Source of the DNA: Elusimicrobium minutum
Lineage (GTDB): Bacteria; Elusimicrobiota; Elusimicrobia; Elusimicrobiales; UBA9959
Assembly: GCA_020723765.1 (NCBI GenBank)
Contig: DYIF01000017.1
Coordinates: 1-48,106, forward strand
DNA: 48,106 nt
Direction of reading: 5' to 3'
The translations under genes were made by a program, and so were the position numbers. Numbering within the stretch: the first letter of the stretch is position 1; every line of letters begins with the position of its first letter. Of the stretch, positions 9,028-16,695 are shown piece by piece. The notes beneath the pieces are model-generated. The model made no database searches and was not told the origin of the DNA. It saw only the letters and a list, made by a program, of their open reading frames with translations.

Positions 9028-9646
9028 AAATTTCTCTTAATTCTTTAAGTATTTTAAAATAATCCGAAAGTTTTTCGGATTTGTTTCCATATTTAACATA
9101 ACTTTCTATTTCCATTAATATAAGAGCTTTTTCTCCTTCTATCAAATAAACTTCAGCATTTGAAGGATCGGCAAAAGGTGCGAATAAAACAAATAAAACT
9201 ATCGGAGTTATGTTCCATACAAAAGCCGATTCGGCGATTGCCGATATTTTTTGATATAAAACCAAATCCTCCGGATTTGCGTTTTTTGACAAGTTTGATT
9301 TATCCGACATTATTTTAGCGGTTTCCAAAGCGTTTCTTAGGTTTTTTAGAGTTAGAAAATTTTGCCTCGGGAGCTTTATGTCCCAATAAATCTTCCATAA
9401 AATTAAAGCATATCTTATTAAAGGGATATAACCGCTTAAAAGGTTATCCAAATCTTTTAAATCCATAGACCTTAATCTTTCGTATCTTAAAATGGATATG
9501 CTTTTATCCGGGAAGTTCGAATAATAATCCAATCTATCAACTCTATTACCTATTTCTATTGGTATATCTTCCATCTCCTTAAATAAAGAAATCGCTTTTT
9601 TAATATCGAACTTCCTTTCTATCATTATTTCTTTTAATTCTTTCAT
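9017..9646 (-). CDS. Unknown helical protein of the ClpX/kinase operon
   Basis: 209 residues, no family recognised. It appears mostly helical. One long hydrophobic stretch (ESAFVWNITPIVLFVLFAPF, about 138-157) could be a membrane helix or a buried hairpin. There is no signal peptide or cysteine motif. SD GGGGGA precedes the ATG, and the end overlaps the next gene by 11 nt. Its position between the ClpX-like ATPase and the cysteine-rich membrane protein suggests an adaptor or inhibitor in the same system, but nothing in the sequence proves that. Confidence 0.75.
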   Translation of the reverse strand: MKELKEIMIERKFDIKKAISLFKEMEDIPIEIGNRVDRLDYYSNFPDKSISILRYERLRSMDLKDLDNLLSGYIPLIRYALILWKIYWDIKLPRQNFLTLKNLRNALETAKIMSDKSNLSKNANPEDLVLYQKISAIAESAFVWNITPIVLFVLFAPFADPSNAEVYLIEGEKALILMEIESYVKYGNKSEKLSDYFKILKELREIYGI

Positions 9647-9663
9647 ATTTCCCCCTTTATAAA

Positions 9664-11241
9664 TTAACCTATTTTTATGTTGTTCTTAAGAATTTCAAAA
9701 AACTTTTTTTCCATTATGGAGTACAAAGACCTCGCCCCCGTGTCCATTTTATTTGCCTCTTCGGCTATTTCGGTTATTACTTTATCGTCGAATTTATAAT
9801 CTATCCCGCTTTTTTCAAGCATTTTTTCATATAGCTTTATCGGAGAGTCTTTGCTTTGTTTTAATATGTTTTCCAAATCTTTTTCGGACAAGTTTTTTAA
9901 GGCGATTATGGAAGGAAACCTTCCGATTATTTCCGGGATAAAACCGAAGTTTTCCAAATCGGCATTAACCACCTGCTTTGAAAGCTCCGAATCGGATTGT
10001 TTGGAGGCAGAGAAACCTATAGGAGTTTTGTTTTTTATTCTTTCCTCTATTATTTTATCCAAACCGACAAAAGCCCCCGCGGCAATGAAAAGAACGTTGG
10101 ATATGTCGTACCCTTTTACTTCTCTAAATATTCTAATTCCGTGGTCGTGGCCGTATATGACCTCGTCTTCTTCAAGTATTTTAAGCAACTCCTCCTGAAC
10201 GCATCTTCCGCTTACGTCTTTATTGGAATAATGCTGATAAAAACTCCCTTGGGAAGCTATTTTGTCTATTTCGTCTATGAATATTATCCCGTTTCTCGCA
10301 AGCCTCGTGTCTCCGTCGGCTTCCTCATATAGCTTTACTATCATATCTTCCACATTAAGCCCGACATATCCCGTTTCGGTGTATTGGGTCGCGTTTACTT
10401 TGACGAAAGGAACTTTTAAAAATTTGGATATCAAATGGGCTATGTAGCTTTTTCCCGTTCCTGTGGGGCCTATCATCAATATGTTGCCTTTTACCGTTTT
10501 TTCGTTTTCCCTCTTGGAAACGCAGGCCAACATATGCCTATAAACCGCCACGGAAATCTGTTTTAGAGCCTCGTCCTGTCCGATAACGTAAGACCTTAAA
10601 TAAGAATAGAGTTTTTGAGGGAAATTGGGATTCAGATTGGAACCGTATATGGAGTCTATCTCTTTTTTAAAAATCTTTTTCTTATTGGAATCTCTTATAG
10701 GCAAAAAGTATTTTACTATTTCCGAACCGATCTCTATCCTTTCGGAATTGAAATCTTTATAAGCCAATAGGCCGCTTCTAACGAGCTTGGAATCCCGCGC
10801 TAAACTCGCGTAAATTTCAAGCATCGGTTCGCCGGTAAAAAAAGAAATTTTTTTTATCATGTCTTTTTTTCTGTTGTCGTAAGCGAATTCTTCGTAAAAA
10901 TAATAATATATATACAAATAAACCAAAACCCTTTCGGATTGGGTTAACGAAAGCTTGTTCATCTTCATTTCCGGCTTTAAGAAAAAACCGTTTTCTTCCC
11001 CGACTATGACATAATCTCTTATTCTTCCGTAATATTTTTTTAATTCGGCCAAAGCGGAGTTTTCTATAATTTCTTTTTCCAAATCCTCTTCGGAATTTTT
11101 ATTCATTCTATCGTTTTCGAGATTTAAAAACCGCTTTGAGTTTTTTCTAAACCCGAAATCGTCGAAGTTTCTAAACGCTTCGCCGAATTCCATTATCCTC
11201 GTAAAATAACCGTTTATTATTTCTTTGCTTACTTTTCTCAT
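9664..11241 (-). CDS. ClpX-like AAA+ unfoldase with novel N-terminal domain
   Basis: 525 residues. The C-terminal 320 residues are a ClpX/HslU-type AAA+ module: Walker A GPTGTGKS (258-265), pore loop GYVG (291-294), Walker B FIDEID (321-326), arginine/sensor region RFPSIIAL and sensor-2 GAR near 504. IGF at 408-410 lies where ClpX carries its ClpP-docking loop, so pairing with ClpP is possible. The ClpX zinc-binding domain is absent, replaced by about 200 residues with a helical part and a winged-helix-like segment (LSLTQSERVLVYLY...SKLVRSGLLAY). Neither clpP nor trigger factor lies nearby, so this is likely a specialised paralogue. It is the first gene of the operon (SD GGAGGG), with its own promoter and inverted-repeat operator at 11341-11375. 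Confidence 0.88.
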   Translation of the reverse strand: MRKVSKEIINGYFTRIMEFGEAFRNFDDFGFRKNSKRFLNLENDRMNKNSEEDLEKEIIENSALAELKKYYGRIRDYVIVGEENGFFLKPEMKMNKLSLTQSERVLVYLYIYYYFYEEFAYDNRKKDMIKKISFFTGEPMLEIYASLARDSKLVRSGLLAYKDFNSERIEIGSEIVKYFLPIRDSNKKKIFKKEIDSIYGSNLNPNFPQKLYSYLRSYVIGQDEALKQISVAVYRHMLACVSKRENEKTVKGNILMIGPTGTGKSYIAHLISKFLKVPFVKVNATQYTETGYVGLNVEDMIVKLYEEADGDTRLARNGIIFIDEIDKIASQGSFYQHYSNKDVSGRCVQEELLKILEEDEVIYGHDHGIRIFREVKGYDISNVLFIAAGAFVGLDKIIEERIKNKTPIGFSASKQSDSELSKQVVNADLENFGFIPEIIGRFPSIIALKNLSEKDLENILKQSKDSPIKLYEKMLEKSGIDYKFDDKVITEIAEEANKMDTGARSLYSIMEKKFFEILKNNIKIG

Positions 11242-11340
11242 AAACCCTCCTTCTCCGCCTCCCTCACCTACCCTTTCTAAAAAAGAAGAAAGCAGATTCG
11301 ATTTTTATTTTTAAGACATTTAAAGAACCCCGATAAGAAT

Positions 11341-11375
11341 ATTGTAGCACACCGTTGCGACATATTTTTGTCGCA
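11341..11375 (-). promoter_or_regulatory. Operator and extended -10 promoter of ClpX/kinase operon
   Basis: On the minus strand a perfect inverted repeat TGCGACA-N6-TGTCGCA (11356-11375) is followed after exactly 9 nt by TACAAT (11341-11346), with an upstream TGC making an extended -10. There is no good -35; the repeat covers that region. The same layout, same arms and same 9-nt gap occur before sbcD. The leader to the ClpX start is about 95 nt. Whether the site binds a repressor or activator cannot be told. Confidence 0.72.
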
Positions 11376-11461
11376 TATTTTTTTAAGCTAAAATGCCCCA
11401 AAAACGATATTTTTAATTAAAAATAAAATTTTGATTATGTTTTTTTTAAAAAAGAAAATTT

Positions 11462-14446
11462 TTAATAATAAATTTTTATTCCGCTTCCTTGTTTTGAAGG
11501 GATAACCTCTATTTTAGAAGTTATTCTGTTCTTTATCTCGTCGACATGAGATATTATCCCGACTACCCTTCCGTCTTTGGAGAGGTTTTCTATAACCTTT
11601 AAGCATCCGTCCAGAATAGAGGAGTCCAAAGAACCGAAACCCTCGTCTATAAAAACCGACTCCATGGATATTCCGCCCGAATAGCTTTGAACCACATCGG
11701 AAAGCCCCAAAGCCAAAGACAGCGAAGCCAAAAAGCTCTCCCCGCCAGAAAGCGTATAGACGTCTCTCAGTTGAGAAGTATATGTATCAAAAACGTTTAT
11801 ATCAAGCCCCAAGGCAAGCCTCTTATCCCCGCCTTTTTTTCGCTCAAGCTCAAACCTTGAAGTAATCTCGTACAATCTTTTTGAAGCGTAATACAAAACC
11901 TCTTCAAAAAAAGCGGATAAAACGTATCTTTGCAAAGATAATTTGTGAGGGTTATTCCCCGATACCATGTCCGATAATTTTTTAGAAAGTTCGTACTCCG
12001 CTTCCAAACCGGAAAGTTCTTTTAAAGCGGATTCCATCATGGAGATGTATTTTTCGGTTTCTTCTATGTTTTTTTCAATTTTCGCGAGATTTTTCTCGGC
12101 CGTTATTTTTTCTTCTTCCGCTTTTTCCTTTTTATTTTTAAATTCCGAAATATTGGGTTTTTTGGCTCCGGTAAGTTTTTCTTTTAAAGTTTTAAGATTG
12201 TTTTTTACAATCTCGTATTTCCTCTCAAACTCTCTTAAATCCCTATCCAGTTCTTTATACTCTTTCTCCTCAATCAAAGCCGAAAAATAATCCTCTATGT
12301 TTTTAAAGCCTTTTTCCGTTAATTTATTCTCAAAATTGTTTTTGGCGATATCCAAATTCTTCCTTCTTTTTTCAATCTCCGATTCGGCTTTTTCTTTTTC
12401 TTTTTTGATTGTTTCGTATTCTTTTTCGGCTTTTTTGGCTTTTTCTTCTATTTCTTCTATCTTCAAAGAAAGCGAAGACGATTCTTTTTTCAAACTTTCA
12501 AATCTTTCCATGAAAATATCCGGGGATATTCCTATGTCTTTATTTATTTGCTCCATTTTAGCCAGAAAAGCGGACTTTGTCGTTTCAAAACCTTTTTTCT
12601 TTTCTTTTTTTAATTCTATTTTTTCCGATAGAGCGTCAAGCTCTTTTTGAAGTTTTTCGGTTTCTTTTTCCAAACTCTCAAATTCTTCCGCGTTTTCTTT
12701 GGCTTTTTTTAATTTCGATTCTATTTGCGAAAACTCTTCTTTTTTGATTTTTTCGACGAATTCTTTGAGCGTTTCGAGTTTCGCCTCGATTTTCGACTTT
12801 GTTTTATCAAGTTCGCTTATTTCTTTTCCAACCGAAGAAAGTTTTTTGGAAATTTCATCCATTTTTTTATCTATTTCAAACAAAGAAACATCGATTTTTT
12901 TATTATCGCCGAACTTCGCTTTTAAAGGATGATGGGTAGAACCGCAAACGGGACATGGAGAGCCTTCTTTTAGAGATAGAGCGAGATTTGAAACGACGCT
13001 TTTTTCAAGATTTTTTGCAGCTTCCTCTCTTTCCAATTTTATTTTTTCAAACTCGGATTGCAATTTTCTTTCTTCATCCTTCTTTTTTTCCAACTCCTCG
13101 TCTATTTCTTTAAATTCCGTTTTTAGTTTGCCAAAAACTTGTTTTTTCTCGGATAATTCCATGTATTCTTCGTATGTTTTTTTAAGTTTTTCATATTCCG
13201 TTTGAGATTTTGCGATTTCTTTTTTTCTTCTTTCCCTTTTTTCAATATCCGTTTTTAGCTTATCTTTTCTATTAATCGCTTCGTTAAGTTCGTTTGAAAT
13301 TTTCAAAATCTCCAAATCGGTCTTTTTAATCTTATCTTTTAAATCTTTTAATTCTTCTATCTTTGAAATCTGTTTTTCCATATAAGATATGGAACTATCC
13401 GCTTCTTTTTTCTTTTCTTTTAACTTATCGATTCCTTGATATTCTTTTAACGCCGAATCTTTGTTTTTTCCGGAAACCTGAAATCTTTTCTTTATTTCTT
13501 CAATTTCCTCTTCCTTATCCGAAACTTCTTTTTCGGCGTTTAAAAACCTTTCCGAAACATCGGATATTTTTTGAGCCTCGAGGGCTCTATTTAGGATTTC
13601 TTTCTTTTTGTCGTATTCTTTTTTAACCGAATTCATTTTGTAAAATTCCGACTCCGTTTTTTCGTATTCTTCGAAATTTTTAAAAGTTTCCAACGCTTTT
13701 CTATAATCCTCTTCGGCTTTTTTCAACTTGGCGCCTAAAACCGAAGCGTCTTTTTGAATTTTTCCTTTTTCTTTTATTTGAACCTCTCTTTTGGCTTTAA
13801 TCTCTTCCAAATCGGCCGAAGAGGAGGCTTGGAGGACGGTTTCTATTTTGCTTCTCGTTTCTTGAGTTTTTTGAGTTATTTCTCTTAATTTTTCTTTCAA
13901 TTTTTCTTCGATTTTCTCGTATATCTCGGTTCTAAAAAGCTTTTTTAATATTTCCTCTTTTTGGTTGGAATCGGAAAACAAAAACTTTTGGAATTGGTTT
14001 TGAGGCAAAATCATTATTTGAGTAAACTGCTCGGCGTTTAGGCCCATTATTTTTTTAATCTCTTCGTCGAAATCTTTTCCCTTCTTATAATTAAAAAATT
14101 TTTTCTCCCCCCCTTCCTTCTTCCACAAACTGACGGAATTTTCGGACTTAGAAGATCTAAGGTATCTTTTTACTCCGTAAACCCCGCTTCTCAAAGAAAA
14201 CTCAAATTCTACGTAACTATCTTCTTTGGGAGAAGAGAAATCGCTTATCATGTCATTTTTATCTCTATATAACGAGGAAGATTTGCCGAAAAGGGCGTAT
14301 GTAACGGCGTCGAGTATGGTGGTTTTTCCCGCTCCCGTAGGGCCGGTTATAAGAAAAACGGATGAATTAGAAAGTTTTTCAAAATCTATTTCGGTTTCGG
14401 ATTTATAAGCCCCGAAACCTTTCATTTTAAGCTTTAAAGGCTTCAT
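11462..14446 (-). CDS. sbcC: Exonuclease subunit SbcC (Rad50 family)
   Basis: 994 residues. The ATPase and coiled-coil subunit of the SbcCD nuclease, which opens DNA hairpins and trims blocked ends. Seen: Walker A GPTGAGKT (35-42), long heptad-rich coiled coils on both sides of a zinc hook (SPCPVCG, near residue 497), ABC signature LSGGES and Walker B VFIDEGFGSLD near the C-terminus. Length is normal for the family. The ATG overlaps the sbcD stop by 4 nt, so the two are translated together. The 220-nt space after it holds the next operon's promoter and only an A/T-rich palindrome (11409-11424), with no clear terminator; some read-through into the ClpX operon is possible. Confidence 0.97.
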   Translation of the reverse strand: MKPLKLKMKGFGAYKSETEIDFEKLSNSSVFLITGPTGAGKTTILDAVTYALFGKSSSLYRDKNDMISDFSSPKEDSYVEFEFSLRSGVYGVKRYLRSSKSENSVSLWKKEGGEKKFFNYKKGKDFDEEIKKIMGLNAEQFTQIMILPQNQFQKFLFSDSNQKEEILKKLFRTEIYEKIEEKLKEKLREITQKTQETRSKIETVLQASSSADLEEIKAKREVQIKEKGKIQKDASVLGAKLKKAEEDYRKALETFKNFEEYEKTESEFYKMNSVKKEYDKKKEILNRALEAQKISDVSERFLNAEKEVSDKEEEIEEIKKRFQVSGKNKDSALKEYQGIDKLKEKKKEADSSISYMEKQISKIEELKDLKDKIKKTDLEILKISNELNEAINRKDKLKTDIEKRERRKKEIAKSQTEYEKLKKTYEEYMELSEKKQVFGKLKTEFKEIDEELEKKKDEERKLQSEFEKIKLEREEAAKNLEKSVVSNLALSLKEGSPCPVCGSTHHPLKAKFGDNKKIDVSLFEIDKKMDEISKKLSSVGKEISELDKTKSKIEAKLETLKEFVEKIKKEEFSQIESKLKKAKENAEEFESLEKETEKLQKELDALSEKIELKKEKKKGFETTKSAFLAKMEQINKDIGISPDIFMERFESLKKESSSLSLKIEEIEEKAKKAEKEYETIKKEKEKAESEIEKRRKNLDIAKNNFENKLTEKGFKNIEDYFSALIEEKEYKELDRDLREFERKYEIVKNNLKTLKEKLTGAKKPNISEFKNKKEKAEEEKITAEKNLAKIEKNIEETEKYISMMESALKELSGLEAEYELSKKLSDMVSGNNPHKLSLQRYVLSAFFEEVLYYASKRLYEITSRFELERKKGGDKRLALGLDINVFDTYTSQLRDVYTLSGGESFLASLSLALGLSDVVQSYSGGISMESVFIDEGFGSLDSSILDGCLKVIENLSKDGRVVGIISHVDEIKNRITSKIEVIPSKQGSGIKIYY

Positions 14447-15579
14447 ACGCCTTCCTCCTTGGATATATCTTTTAAAATCTCCTCTACCGCTTTAATTTCC
14501 TTTTTAGAAGGCTCTTCACCCCAGATATCTTTATAAAACTTTTCAAAGAGCCTTAAAGGGCTTTCGGATTTTTGTATCTCCTCGGTAGTTACGGAATATG
14601 AACGAATCGGAATATCGGGACGCTCTATCTTCAGTATGTTGGGATAAACCTTGGATATTTTTCCCACGGGGTCGTATATTATTTCTTTATCCAAAATATT
14701 GGCGAGTATATAATCGTCTTTATTACCGTCTTTTTCTCCGTTTTTTAATATGTCGTCGATTTTACCTTCCACTATTCTAAGGTCTCTTTTAAATTTAATC
14801 TCCAAATTTTCGGTTTTTACCTCGCCGTTTTTTCCGATATCCGCAAGAATATATCTTTTTTTATGATCGGCTTCGGAAAAAGAATATTTATAAGGAGAAC
14901 CGCTATAAACCAAATTGTTTCGTCCTTGAGGCTTATGAAGATGTCCGCAAGCGACATAAGAAAAATCCTTAAAAGCCGAAGGGTCTACCGCGTCGGTTCC
15001 TCCTACCGAAAAAGGCCTTTCGGACTCGGATGTCGCTCCGTTTTCTACGAAGAGATGAGCGAGCAAAACGTTTCTTGAAGAATTAAAAGATTCGGTTATC
15101 TTTTTAGATATTTTTTTAACGGCCTCGTCGTAAGTTTTTATTCCTTCGTCTTTTAGATTGGATTTTAAAAAATCCAAAGTCATATAAGGCAAAAACCAAA
15201 AAGAGACTTTCCCCCACTCGTCCTCCAATTTCAAAGGCTCGAAGACGTCTTTGAACGAAGTTTTTATGAACAATTTATTCGAACTGAATATTTTAGAGCC
15301 GAATGAAAGCCTTTCGGGGCTATCGTGATTTCCGTTTATTATAAGTATCGGGATTTTTCGGTCTATGATTATCTCGCTTAATATCTCGTCCAAAAGCCTA
15401 ACGGCATCCGGCGACGGTATGGACCTATCGTACAAATCGCCTGAAATTACAAGCGCCTCGGCTTTGTATTCTTTTATAAGACGCGAAAGCTGAGATAAGA
15501 CATAATGCTGGTCTTCAATCAAACTCCTTTCGTGAAGAAATCTCCCCACATGCCAATCAGAAGTGTGGATAAATCTCAT
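14443..15579 (-). CDS. sbcD: Exonuclease subunit SbcD (Mre11 family)
   Basis: 378 residues. The metallo-phosphoesterase nuclease partner of SbcC. The metal-binding motifs are all present: HTSDWHVG at the N-terminus, SGDLYDR, INGNHDSPERL and CGHLH. Residues after about 265 form the usual capping and SbcC-contact region. SD GGAGGGG precedes the ATG. The gene heads the sbcDC operon behind the inverted-repeat promoter at 15602-15636. Confidence 0.97.
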   Translation of the reverse strand: MRFIHTSDWHVGRFLHERSLIEDQHYVLSQLSRLIKEYKAEALVISGDLYDRSIPSPDAVRLLDEILSEIIIDRKIPILIINGNHDSPERLSFGSKIFSSNKLFIKTSFKDVFEPLKLEDEWGKVSFWFLPYMTLDFLKSNLKDEGIKTYDEAVKKISKKITESFNSSRNVLLAHLFVENGATSESERPFSVGGTDAVDPSAFKDFSYVACGHLHKPQGRNNLVYSGSPYKYSFSEADHKKRYILADIGKNGEVKTENLEIKFKRDLRIVEGKIDDILKNGEKDGNKDDYILANILDKEIIYDPVGKISKVYPNILKIERPDIPIRSYSVTTEEIQKSESPLRLFEKFYKDIWGEEPSKKEIKAVEEILKDISKEEGV

Positions 15580-15601
15580 ATCCCCTCCGTTTAATAAAAA
15601 T

Positions 15602-15636
15602 ATTATAACAAACTAATACGACACCTAATTGTCGCA
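15602..15636 (-). promoter_or_regulatory. Operator and extended -10 promoter of sbcDC
   Basis: On the minus strand TGCGACA-N6-TGTCGTA (15617-15636, one mismatch from a perfect inverted repeat) is followed after exactly 9 nt by TATAAT (15602-15607), with TGT just before it forming an extended -10. No -35 is evident, and the repeat covers that position. It is the twin of the site at 11341-11375. A damage- or stress-responsive regulator is a natural guess given sbcDC, but the motif is not a LexA box I recognise. Confidence 0.75.
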
Positions 15637-15681
15637 AAAATATTTTTTAAAATTAAAACACCCCAAGAATTTTAAAAACCA

Positions 15682-16146
15682 CTATTTCGTAAATTTTTTT
15701 AGGAAGTTTTCCATTCTGAGGTTTAACTCTTTGTATGAATACTTCCTAAATGAAGGAGGATGGTCGCAAACCATCGGGGACTCGCATAAGTAGGACTCGA
15801 AAATGTAATTGTCGTCTTTTAGCGTTACGACATAGCCGACGATTTCGTCTTCTCCGTATACCGCGGGGCTATCTTCTTTTATTTTTACGGGTTTTCCGTC
15901 GGCGCAGTCCGCTTTATAGATATCATCTTCTTCCAATTGAAGACCACCGGCAAAGAAAACGAATATTCTATCGCCTTTTTCAATATGGGCTTTTACTTCT
16001 TTATAATCGTTTGGGTATTTTAAAAGGCTGTATTTGGGGTCGAGAATAAAACATACGTCTTTTTTCTTACCCCCGAAGGCTTTCGCCGTTTCCCCTACGA
16101 AAACCTCAAAGTCAAATTTATCTTTTTTCATTTTGATTTTTTTCAT
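15682..16146 (-). CDS. Hypothetical protein, 154 residues
   Basis: No family recognised. It is soluble and charged, with a basic N-terminus and a predicted alpha/beta pattern (FDFEVFVGETAKAF, DRIFVFFAGGLQLEEDD). Four cysteines (in DVCF, KADCADG, YLCES, VCDHPP) lie scattered; the last three, with the nearby His, could form a metal site. No Shine-Dalgarno is seen before the ATG at 16146; TATGAT and TATAAA runs within 20 nt upstream suggest a very short leader. It stands alone between sbcDC and the Smr-like gene. Confidence 0.65.
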   Translation of the reverse strand: MKKIKMKKDKFDFEVFVGETAKAFGGKKKDVCFILDPKYSLLKYPNDYKEVKAHIEKGDRIFVFFAGGLQLEEDDIYKADCADGKPVKIKEDSPAVYGEDEIVGYVVTLKDDNYIFESYLCESPMVCDHPPSFRKYSYKELNLRMENFLKKFTK

Positions 16147-16197
16147 AATTTAATTTTATATCATATTATGCTTTTAGTCAAATTTTCGTTATTCTTA

Positions 16198-16542
16198 TCA
16201 TTTGGCTAATATTACGAGCGTAGCTCCAGGATTTCTAATTAAAAGATTACGGTCGTTTGTAGTCGACGGGCAAATTTTTTCTATTTCTTGGCATTCTTTT
16301 TTCAATATGCTCCAGTTTTCGCAAGGATAAAAGGAAAAAATTTTGCCCTCCTTTTTCCTTAAATTAAGCGATTTTCTAAGTCCGATTTTTAAAACTCCGC
16401 CCACTCCGGTTGAGCCGTATCCGTGAATTAATATGAAAGCTTTTGTCCCGGCTTTTTTTTCTCTATCTATTATTTCTAAAAGAAGTTTTCTCGCCTCTTC
16501 CAAAGTGGGCATCCCTTCTTTTATTATTATTTCTTTTAGCAT
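16198..16542 (-). CDS. Small Smr-domain protein
   Basis: 114 residues. The order PTLEEARKLLLEIIDREK, FILIHGYGSTGVGGVLKIGLRKSL and NPGATLVILAK matches a stand-alone Smr (MutS2 C-terminal type) domain, whose second motif is HGxG followed by a helix and whose end is a GATVV-like strand. The usual first motif (LDLHG) is reduced to IIIKEG, so endonuclease activity is uncertain. Smr domains act on branched DNA or collided mRNA. SD GAGGG lies at good spacing. The neighbouring gene is unrelated. Confidence 0.7.
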   Translation of the reverse strand: MLKEIIIKEGMPTLEEARKLLLEIIDREKKAGTKAFILIHGYGSTGVGGVLKIGLRKSLNLRKKEGKIFSFYPCENWSILKKECQEIEKICPSTTNDRNLLIRNPGATLVILAK

Positions 16543-16616
16543 TTATTCCCTCTTTTTTTCGCTTACTAATTTTATTTAGCAGAAAAAAATAAAACTGTCA
16601 ATAAGCCCGCTAAAAA

Positions 16617-16672
16617 GTTTAAAGTCTAATGACAGAGAATAGAGAGGAGAGAATAGAGAAGAGGGGATAGGG
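16617..16672 (-). repeat. Inverted copy of the 913-961 dispersed repeat
   Basis: The complement reads CCCTATCCCCT, a run of CTCTATTCTCTC phrases, then CATTAGACTTTAAAC. This is the same start, middle and end as 913-961, differing in the number of CTCTATTCTCT units. It lies in the gene-free gap just downstream of the DUF262 gene's stop codon. The copies are about 15.7 kb apart in opposite orientation. Confidence 0.72.
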
Positions 16673-16695
16673 ATTTATAAAACTAAAAATTAAAT

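Noticed and set aside
9851-10198. Long reading frames antisense to the ClpX-like gene
   Set aside because: The opposite strand encodes a complete conserved AAA+ protein; the antisense product is low-complexity.
11356-11375. LexA box or CIRCE element
   Set aside because: The arms TGCGACA/TGTCGCA match neither the common LexA sites nor CIRCE that I know; kept only as an unnamed operator.
11242-11461. tRNA or small RNA gene in the sbcC-ClpX gap
   Set aside because: No cloverleaf or GC-rich fold; the gap is A/T-rich and holds the operator-promoter.
11967-12932. Several Ser/Phe-rich frames antisense to sbcC
   Set aside because: They mirror the Lys/Glu-rich coiled coil and are not independent genes.
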